Below, piece by piece: positions 58,384-64,000 of a stretch of DNA of 64,000 nt. The first letter of the stretch is position 1; the number at the start of each line of letters is the position of its first letter. The position numbers and the translations under genes were made by a program. The DNA is from UBA4416 sp964543545 (GTDB lineage: Bacteria > Bacteroidota > Bacteroidia > B-17B0 > Aurantibacillaceae), in assembly GCA_964543545.1 (NCBI GenBank), contig CAZIYT010000003.1, forward strand, positions 62,001-126,000. The letters run 5' to 3'. The notes beneath the pieces are model-generated. The model ran no database searches. It was not told where the DNA came from and saw only the letters and a program-made list of their open reading frames with translations.

Positions 58384-58506
58384 AACCACATAGTCACAGA
58401 GAGAGCATAGAGAACAGGAAGAAATCATAGGGGGCTAGCCATTTCTCTATGTTTCTATCATTCGCCCAAATTGGTTCCCTATCTTTTCTATGTGTCTATG
58501 TGGTTA
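58384..58506. repeat. Palindromic repeat, 'AACCACATAGTCAC' family, copy 2
   Basis: Same arms as copy 1; the middle part differs (GGGGGCTAGCC). Directly repeated 170 bp after copy 1. A lone right half lies at about 58582-58615. Confidence 0.7.
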
Positions 58507-58732
58507 CCCATTTCTGCTCTGATCTGTTCCATTAGCGTCATCTGCCGGTTAGGCGGGCGTCCTATTTTCCTGACTAAGCCTGCTCCCTCTCTTTTCTATG
58601 TGCCTATGTGGTTATAAACGTTCCTGTTTTGATTCACCTACCGGGAAAGACACCCTCCCAAACCGGGAATTTCCACGGGCTTCTTACGACAGGAGTCGAG
58701 TAACATTGTAGCTCATATCAAAACCACCTCTC

Positions 58733-59500
58733 ATGAAAAACTTCAAGCCTATCTTAACCGACTTCTACCTCGTGGTCGGGGATACCATCAGCAAGCACCT
58801 GAAACACCGCGGCCTGTCTGCCCTCAGCACCAACTGGGGAAAAGACCGCGTGGTTTCCCTTCGCAATCACGACACCCCTGTGAAAGAGCAATGGAATGGA
58901 ACCTGCACTTCCTTTTCGGTGATTGCCGCTATCGAAAACAAGCTGAAACGAAGCGTCGAATTATCCGAAAGATCCCTCTGGGATTTTTATGGTGTCTATT
59001 CCACCGAAGAAGCGCTTAAATCGGCCGGTAACTTTTTTATCCTGGAAGAAAAATACTGGCCTCAGCACCAACCGAGGTTCGACCAGAGGTATAAGGGAAA
59101 AGGAAGGTTCAAGCTCATTAAGTACGATTACCTCGATAATGATTTTGAAAAAGTATTAGCAGCGATTGATTCCGGAAACCCCTGTGTGGTAGCCATGCAA
59201 ACGCCGGAAGACCTGTATAACGGCGCAGCGCAGGTAGAACGCACTTCCCGGATCCTCAACGGCGGGCACGCCATCTGCGTGTCGGGCTATAAAGTGGAAA
59301 ATGGCCGGGGCTATTTTTTAGTGAAGAACTCCTGGGGAGACGACATCGGCGATAAAGGCTATCAGTATGTTGATTTCAACCTCTTCGACACCAAAGGCTA
59401 CGTTACCTTTTGGGAGATTAAAGAGATCTTTGACAGGGGCGAACAAATGGCTTCTTTCCCATTGGATGATGCCTATCTCACAAAAGTAGAAGCGGAATAA
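58733..59500 (+). CDS. C1-family (papain-like) cysteine peptidase
   Basis: 255 residues. Oxyanion glutamine Q53 and nucleophile C58 in PVKEQWNGTCTSFSVIAAIE, the catalytic histidine in ILNGGHAICVSGY, and asparagine in FLVKNSWGDDIGDKGY, so the triad is complete. It has no signal peptide and only a 45-residue N-terminal extension, too short for an inhibitory propeptide, which suggests an intracellular bleomycin-hydrolase or C1B-like role or activation by other means. A near-identical 50-bp piece of its 3' end recurs 290 bp downstream. Confidence 0.9.
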   Translation: MKNFKPILTDFYLVVGDTISKHLKHRGLSALSTNWGKDRVVSLRNHDTPVKEQWNGTCTSFSVIAAIENKLKRSVELSERSLWDFYGVYSTEEALKSAGNFFILEEKYWPQHQPRFDQRYKGKGRFKLIKYDYLDNDFEKVLAAIDSGNPCVVAMQTPEDLYNGAAQVERTSRILNGGHAICVSGYKVENGRGYFLVKNSWGDDIGDKGYQYVDFNLFDTKGYVTFWEIKEIFDRGEQMASFPLDDAYLTKVEAE

Positions 59501-59544
59501 ACAGCAAAATCTATCCGGACCGCAGCAGGCGTGTTCCATTTTTT

Positions 59545-59659
59545 TAACCACATAGTCACATAAGAAACATAGAGAACAGGAAGAAATCATAGGAACTTAC
59601 TTATTTCTCTATGTTTCTATCATTTATCAAATCTGTTCCCTATCTTCTCTATATGGTTC
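59545..59659. repeat. Palindromic repeat, 'AACCACATAGTCAC' family, copy 3
   Basis: Left arm TTAACCACATAGTCACATAA..., right arm ...TTCTCTATATGGTT. It separates the C1 peptidase gene from the duplicated fragment of its 3' end. Confidence 0.65.
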
Positions 59660-59717
59660 CATCTTGTTTTAATCTTAAGAATCCGCGTCATCTGTGTTCC
59701 ATTTGCCCTCCTGCCTC

Positions 59718-59773
59718 TGAAATCTTTGACAGGGGCGAACAAATGGCTTCTTTCCCATTGGACGATGCTTATC
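59718..59773 (+). pseudogene. Fragment duplicating the 3' end of the C1 peptidase gene
   Basis: About 50 bp (GAAATCTTTGACAGGGGCGA ... CCATTGGACGATGCTTATC) match 59427-59474, which encodes EIFDRGEQMASFPLDDAY, with very few silent-type differences. Nothing upstream of it resembles the rest of the gene, so it is a remnant of a duplication or of an insertion into a second gene copy. Confidence 0.7.
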
Positions 59774-59800
59774 ACCACCGTCGTACGGTAGCAGGCTTTT

Positions 59801-59903
59801 TAACCGCGGAGGCCGCAAAGAAGACGCAGAGATCACAAAGATTGCAGACCTTACAAAACACTCTGCGGCCTCTGCGCAAATTCTCAGCGTTCTCTGCGGT
59901 TAA
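59801..59903. repeat. Palindromic repeat, 'AACCGC...GCGGTT' family
   Basis: Left arm TTAACCGCGGAGGCCGCAAA..., right arm ...CAGCGTTCTCTGCGGTTAA. Same family as 19363-19487. It ends 40 bp before the phosphoribosyltransferase gene, whose promoter must lie in or next to it. Confidence 0.7.
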
Positions 59904-59944
59904 CCGGCATTTGCTTTTTCGCGCCAAACATCTAGCTTTGTAAC

Positions 59945-60448
59945 ATGGAAAAAACCAAAATTCTGGATTCTAAGCAGATCGATCAAAAGCTCAACCGCAT
60001 GGCCTACCAGGTGTATGAGAATAATTTCAGGGAAAAGGAATTGCTCATCGTGGGCATTGATGGCAACGGTTACAAAGTAGCGGAGAAAATAGCAGCCTTG
60101 CTCAACAGCATCTCTTCCATCAAAACCAAAGTAGGCAGGATCAAAATCGACAAGGAAAATCCCTGGTCCTTTGAGCCGAAGATCGATTTTACAGAAAAAG
60201 ATTTTGAGAACAAATCCGTGATCCTGGTCGACGATGTGCTCAACAGCGGCAAGACCCTCATGTATGCCGTGAAGCTTTTCCTCAACAAGCCGGTGAAGCA
60301 GCTGAACACCCTCGTGCTCGTTGATCGCAGCCACACACGCTTCCCCGTGAAAGCCGATTTTGTAGGCCTCTCCCTCTCCACCACCCTGCAGGAACGCATC
60401 GATACCGACTTTTCTAAAAAAGGAAAAGAAGCGGTGTATTTGGTGTAA
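59945..60448 (+). CDS. Phosphoribosyltransferase (PyrR-like)
   Basis: 167 residues of the type I PRTase fold. The PRPP-binding motif is VILVDDVLNSGKTLMYAV (about 91-108). The opening KILDSKQIDQKLNRMAYQVY resembles PyrR ('ILDE..I.R.I.R.A.EI.E'), as does the C-terminal VDRSHTRFPVKADFVGLSLST. PyrR regulates pyrimidine genes by RNA binding and has uracil phosphoribosyltransferase activity. Here no pyr genes are adjacent, so a general nucleobase salvage role is equally possible. Likely cytoplasmic. Single-gene unit. Confidence 0.88.
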   Translation: MEKTKILDSKQIDQKLNRMAYQVYENNFREKELLIVGIDGNGYKVAEKIAALLNSISSIKTKVGRIKIDKENPWSFEPKIDFTEKDFENKSVILVDDVLNSGKTLMYAVKLFLNKPVKQLNTLVLVDRSHTRFPVKADFVGLSLSTTLQERIDTDFSKKGKEAVYLV

Positions 60449-60545
60449 TACCGGAGTTGCCGGTGGCTAATGCCGATACGCCGTAACAAAGCAAAAAGCA
60501 TCAAAAACGAACATTTGCGGAATATCTTTTCCTGTACCCATGTCA

Positions 60546-60654
60546 TTTGGGCGTGCCTCCGCAAAGAGGCAGCGGAGTCGTGCTTTTCACTCCAATCTTT
60601 TGGGGCTTCGAGAACCTCAGCCTCCAAAAGGATTTCCGTTTCAATCACTCACGC
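60546..60654 (+). repeat. Conserved structured intergenic element, copy B
   Basis: TTTGGGCGTGCC, then a GCCTC...GAGGC hairpin, CTCCAATC, a TTTTGG...CCAAAA stem with a different sequence from copy A, then GGATTTCCGTTTCAATCAC and ACGC. Fixed parts match copy A (38366-38454); the variable stem is preserved by compensating changes. Confidence 0.65.
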
Positions 60655-60756
60655 ATGATTTGCCTCCCGGGAGTTAACTCATTCATAAATAAGCAAATCC
60701 TCCGTTAATGTAGTGCGTGGCCTGCCAAAAAACGGCGCGGATGAGGGGTGAAACGA

Positions 60757-60828
60757 GAATTCAAGGATTTAGTGAAATCCCGTCACCTGTTCTTTGTGAC
60801 GGGATGAAGCGTGAAATCCGTAGAATTC
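60757..60828. repeat. Nested palindrome
   Basis: Outer arms GAATTC (60757-60762) and GAATTC (60823-60828), middle arms GGATTT (60765-60770) and AAATCC (60814-60819), and a perfect inner 10-bp stem ATCCCGTCAC (60777-60786) / GTGACGGGAT (60796-60805). No gene overlaps it. Confidence 0.65.
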
Positions 60829-60854
60829 CGTGAAGAGCGTGGCGATTTTTTTGG

Positions 60855-60897
60855 CTTGATTTTTTTGTTTCTTTTTTCATCAAGGAAAAAAGAAATA
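60855..60897 (-). repeat. 43-bp hairpin/pseudoknot repeat, copy 3
   Basis: The exact reverse complement of copy 1 at 42466-42508. Confidence 0.8.
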
Positions 60898-61014
60898 TAG
60901 ACATAAGATTGAAAATAATCTTGATTATAGAATAACACATCATAGTAGATACTGATTGGCGGCTGAGCTGATTACTGAGCCTGTCGAAGTATCGAAGCCA
61001 CCTCACCCAAACAC

Positions 61015-61053
61015 ACAAAAAAATCCCACCACAGAATCTGTAGCGGGATTTTT
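61015..61053 (-). terminator. Intrinsic terminator after the PKD-repeat gene
   Basis: AAATCCC (61021-61027) pairs with GGGATTT (61045-61051). The A-run on the low side reads as U on the reverse strand, 18 bp past the stop. Confidence 0.75.
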
Positions 61054-61071
61054 ATCATCATCTCAAAAATA

Positions 61072-64000
61072 TTACCTCAACAAGGTCACATGGCCTACAT
61101 AATTGTGGGTTTTACCAAGCACATCCTGTACTTTCACTTTGTACACAAATACCTCCTGTTTCACCTCGTTCGCTTTGCCCTGGCGTTTTCCATCCCAGCC
61201 TTTGGCAATATCGTCGCTGTAGTAAATCATTTCTCCCCAACGGTCGAAAATCCACATATCGTATTTCTGGATCCCGATACCACTGCCGGTGAAGCGGTCG
61301 TTGATGCCATCCGTGCTGAAAGGCGTAAAGGCATTCGGAATGTAGAAGGCAAACTCAGGTCCGATCTCGATAGGCACCATCGCCGTATCGCTGCATCCAT
61401 ACTGGTTCACTACGATCAGGTTGGTATAGTAAGTCTGGGCCGTTTCGTTGATGTACAGGTGCGACGGGTTCACATTCACCGAGTCCGTTTTGTAACCGCC
61501 GTCGCCGAAGGTCCAGTACCATTTGGTGTAATTTTGTGAATGGTTCGTAAAGTATTCCAGCGGCGTTACCACATTACCCGGATCCGGATTAATCTCGTAA
61601 TTCGCTACAGGCAATGGGAACACGGTGATCATCGATTTGTATTCTTTCGAATTCGTACAACCGCTGTCTGTGCTTACCACGAGTTTCACATCGTAATATT
61701 TCAACTGGTTGCCGGTCAGGTTCTGGTAGCATTTCGATTGGCCCACAGGGCTGCTGGCCGATACAGCCGCGCTGCCATCGCCGAAGGTCCAGGTCCAGTT
61801 GGTGATCTGTGCAGGACCCGTTACCGATGATCCGTCGGTGAAGTTCACACAATGTGTGCTGCAGCCATCCGGATCGTTTACCGTAAAGTTCGGTTGTGGG
61901 ATATAGTTCACGTAAGGGAAAGACCTCACCGTATCGCGGCACTGCCCCGGGTTGGAGATAACCACCAGGCCTACCGTTTGCTGGCCTGCTGCCGGGTAAA
62001 TGAAGCTTGTAGACGCTTGCCCGCTGGCTTCGATGGTGCTGATGTTATTATTGAAATCCCAGTACCAATCGGTTACAGTACCGCTGCCCGGCTGTTCTAC
62101 GGCCGTGAAGCTTACCGCTGCGCCGTTGCAGGCATTCTGATACACGATGTTCACATCCGGCATTTTATATACCTCTACCTGTTTCACCACATTTTTCACA
62201 CAACCCTGGTTGGAAGTTACCGTTAAGGTTACGTTATAAACAGCCGGTGCGGCATAGCTGTGCGTGTTGGCGGTGCCCGTCGCCACCGCGCCGTCGCCAA
62301 AGGCCCAGGCGTAGTTGGTGTTGGTACCTACGGCAATCGTTGTTCCGGAAGCATCGAAGGTATTCGGCTGCGCATTGATGCAATTATTCACAAAAGTAAA
62401 GTCAGGCACCGGGTTAGGATTCACATAAGCCGTCAGCACCGTCGTGGTGTTAGAGCAGGTCAATCCCGGAATCGGCGTGGTTGATACCGTATAGCTTACC
62501 GTGTTGAGGCCATAGTTCGGGAAAGTATAATTCGGATTAGGAACCCCGGTCGCATCAATCGTGCCATTGCTTGAGAAATCCCAGAAGAAGCCGTTGACCA
62601 CATTGCCGTTGCCATTGCTCGCATCCGTAAACAACGTAGGATTTCCGTGGCATACCACATTGGAGGTGAAAGATGCCGTTGGCGTGGAGTACACGTTAAC
62701 CGGCTTCGTAATAAAGTCGACGCAGCCATGTGTGGAAGTAGCCGTCAGCGTGGTGTTGAACACCGCATTGCCGTTAGTACCTACCGTATAAGTATGCACC
62801 GGGTTCACCACATTCGAGTTAGGTGAGCCGTCGTCAAATACCCACACATACGTAGGCGTACCGCCTACATTGGCATTGGTGGTAATATTGGTGGTATTGG
62901 TAAAGGTCGTTGCTGCACCGTGGCAAACATTGTCCGGGAAGAAATTCGGGATCGAATGGCCCCATACATCCACCGGAAGCGTAAAGGTATTCACACAACC
63001 ATTTGTAGACGTTACCTGCAGGGCAGCCGTGTAGGTGCCGGAAGAAGGATAGGTAAAGCCCGGGTTCTGCGTGAGGTTATCCGTAGTACCGTCGTTGGTA
63101 AAATCCCAGCTCCAGGCATTGATGGCGCCTGTACCTGTGGTCGACAGATCGGTGAAAGCCGTTTGAGTCGCCTGGCACACAGCCGTCGCGCTGAAGCTGG
63201 CTACCGGAGTCGGATGCACCGTCACCGTTTTGGTGATGCTGGCCGTACAGGTTGTATTCGCGGTAATGTTCAGCGTGATGGTTTTCACACCGCTGCTGGT
63301 ATAGCTTAATCCCGCAGGGTTTTGGTTCGTACTCGCTACCGAGGAAGCTCCTGTTCCGAAAGCCCAGTTATACTGGCTGATGTTATCCGGGTTAGGAACA
63401 CTGGAGGTATTATTGAGAACGATGTTAGCCCCGATACAGGCGTTCACCGGCGTAAACGTCGCTGTTGGCAAGGCATTGACGCGTACCGATACCGTGGCGC
63501 TGTCGCTGCAGCCGTTAGGCGTTGTCGCTTTGAGCTCCGTGGAATAGCTACCTACCGCAGCATAAGTATTACTTGGCGATTGAGTCGTATTATCAACGGT
63601 ACCGTTGTTGTCAAAATCCCAGGCCCAGGTTAAGGCGGCGGCAGGCGTGACACTCGAGGTGTTTACAAAACCAGAGGCCGTTCCCAGGCAGACGGGGTTT
63701 GCCGTAAAGCTGATGACCGGTTTCGGGTAAATAGTAATTGGCTTACTGATGGAATCTTTACAAAGACCGCCGTCCGTGACTACCAGCTTCACCGTATAGG
63801 TATTCGGTCCGGCATAGGTATGCGTTGGATTCGTGCCCATGCCCGCTCCCGAGTTATCGCCCCAGTTCCAGACCTGCGACACCAGGCCGCCTGATCCTGT
63901 ACTGGTACTTGTAAAGCTGGAGACGATGCCCACACAACTGTTCGTTAAACTGAAATTAGCCACCGGCCTTGGCGATACCACAATCGTTTTGGTAATACTG
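61072..64000 (-). CDS. Giant T9SS type-B protein with PKD repeats (C-terminal part, 5' end beyond window)
   Basis: The reverse strand is open from the window edge to the stop at 61072 (about 976 codons). No convincing start is inside: the first valines (VVSPRPVANFSLTN) are the end of one PKD unit and the start of the next. About ten PKD domains of 80-90 residues follow, each with 'W.WDF.NDGT.DN ... YT.GTYT..L.VTS..GC' wording (e.g. NAWSWDFTNDGTTDNLTQNP). The C-terminal sorting domain has YIPNAFTPFSTDGINDRF, IFDRWGEMIYYS and VGHVTLLR. A cell-surface adhesin or stalk protein exported by T9SS is likely. Confidence 0.9.
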   Translation of the reverse strand, partial: SITKTIVVSPRPVANFSLTNSCVGIVSSFTSTSTGSGGLVSQVWNWGDNSGAGMGTNPTHTYAGPNTYTVKLVVTDGGLCKDSISKPITIYPKPVISFTANPVCLGTASGFVNTSSVTPAAALTWAWDFDNNGTVDNTTQSPSNTYAAVGSYSTELKATTPNGCSDSATVSVRVNALPTATFTPVNACIGANIVLNNTSSVPNPDNISQYNWAFGTGASSVASTNQNPAGLSYTSSGVKTITLNITANTTCTASITKTVTVHPTPVASFSATAVCQATQTAFTDLSTTGTGAINAWSWDFTNDGTTDNLTQNPGFTYPSSGTYTAALQVTSTNGCVNTFTLPVDVWGHSIPNFFPDNVCHGAATTFTNTTNITTNANVGGTPTYVWVFDDGSPNSNVVNPVHTYTVGTNGNAVFNTTLTATSTHGCVDFITKPVNVYSTPTASFTSNVVCHGNPTLFTDASNGNGNVVNGFFWDFSSNGTIDATGVPNPNYTFPNYGLNTVSYTVSTTPIPGLTCSNTTTVLTAYVNPNPVPDFTFVNNCINAQPNTFDASGTTIAVGTNTNYAWAFGDGAVATGTANTHSYAAPAVYNVTLTVTSNQGCVKNVVKQVEVYKMPDVNIVYQNACNGAAVSFTAVEQPGSGTVTDWYWDFNNNISTIEASGQASTSFIYPAAGQQTVGLVVISNPGQCRDTVRSFPYVNYIPQPNFTVNDPDGCSTHCVNFTDGSSVTGPAQITNWTWTFGDGSAAVSASSPVGQSKCYQNLTGNQLKYYDVKLVVSTDSGCTNSKEYKSMITVFPLPVANYEINPDPGNVVTPLEYFTNHSQNYTKWYWTFGDGGYKTDSVNVNPSHLYINETAQTYYTNLIVVNQYGCSDTAMVPIEIGPEFAFYIPNAFTPFSTDGINDRFTGSGIGIQKYDMWIFDRWGEMIYYSDDIAKGWDGKRQGKANEVKQEVFVYKVKVQDVLGKTHNYVGHVTLLR

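Larger units (their letters stand above)
58047..58732. other. Intergenic region filled by tandem copies of a palindromic repeat
   Basis: 686 bp without a credible gene. Two complete copies and one right half of the 'ACCACATAGTCAC' family cover most of 58214-58615. The rest holds nothing I recognise. Confidence 0.6.
60449..61071. other. Intergenic region with three structured elements
   Basis: 623 bp without a credible gene. It holds the conserved element copy B (60546-60654), a nested palindrome (60757-60828), the 43-bp hairpin repeat copy 3 (60855-60897), a fragment of the gtcgaag family (about 60965-61005) and a terminator (61015-61053). Confidence 0.6.

Overview
The window looks like chromosomal DNA of a Bacteroidota member, probably Chitinophagales/Sphingobacteriia-like. 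Four things point there. At least six genes encode secreted proteins with type IX secretion (T9SS) C-terminal sorting domains: type A in the GH16, S74, small 232-aa and SprB-repeat proteins, and the gliding-motility/CHU_C-like type B in three large Fn3/PKD/Ig-like proteins. Several promoters fit the Bacteroidota -7 element TAnnTTTG. There are LytTR/LytS-type regulators. The housekeeping genes (397-aa SucC, MCC-beta-like carboxylase, split methylmalonyl-CoA mutase) are of the Bacteroidota kind. No rRNA, tRNA or CRISPR array was seen.

Layout. 1-5 kb: a cut TPR protein, a Sua5/YciO-family protein, two paralogous membrane proteins, an M61 PDZ peptidase. 4.4-13.7 kb: a Crp-like regulator with an MBL hydrolase, a TPR membrane protein translationally coupled to a SUI1 protein, mutA-mutB, a DUF486 protein, holA. 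13.8-18 kb: a VWA protein and a T9SS type-B Fn3 protein. 18-21 kb: thiolase, xerD and aroQ (head to head). 21-28 kb: a regulatory and secretory cluster in which a LytS/LytTR two-component pair is followed by two T9SS cargo genes (S74 and GH16) whose upstream regions share a bipartite 25-bp motif. 28-31 kb: recJ, yebC-like. 31-45 kb: more T9SS cargo, an MBL hydrolase, a sucC-led unit. 45-50 kb: bioA, an acyl-CoA carboxylase and a GIY-YIG gene inside a perfect 25-bp inverted repeat. 50.3-57 kb: accessory island. 57-64 kb: alpha/beta hydrolase, C1 peptidase, phosphoribosyltransferase and the 3' part of a giant PKD-repeat protein.

The accessory island (about 51.3-57.05 kb) is visibly richer in A+T than its surroundings. 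It starts with an array of about 8.5 degenerate 41-bp tandem repeats. It then holds a Swt1-type HEPN protein paired with a DUF5343 protein, a REP-associated tyrosine transposase with its palindromes, and a compact three-gene operon: an OLD-like ATPase/TOPRIM protein, a 124-aa unknown, and a divergent RelA/SpoT-fold nucleotide pyrophosphokinase. This operon is my best candidate for an undescribed (probably anti-phage, alarmone-type) system.

Intergenic DNA is unusually rich in dispersed palindromic elements. I separate about ten families. One has a hairpin whose two copies differ by compensating changes. Another exists as two identical 43-bp copies that could fold as an H-type pseudoknot, with a third copy apparently interrupted by a second small palindrome.

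All functional calls rest on reading motifs and architectures by eye. No database search or folding program was run.
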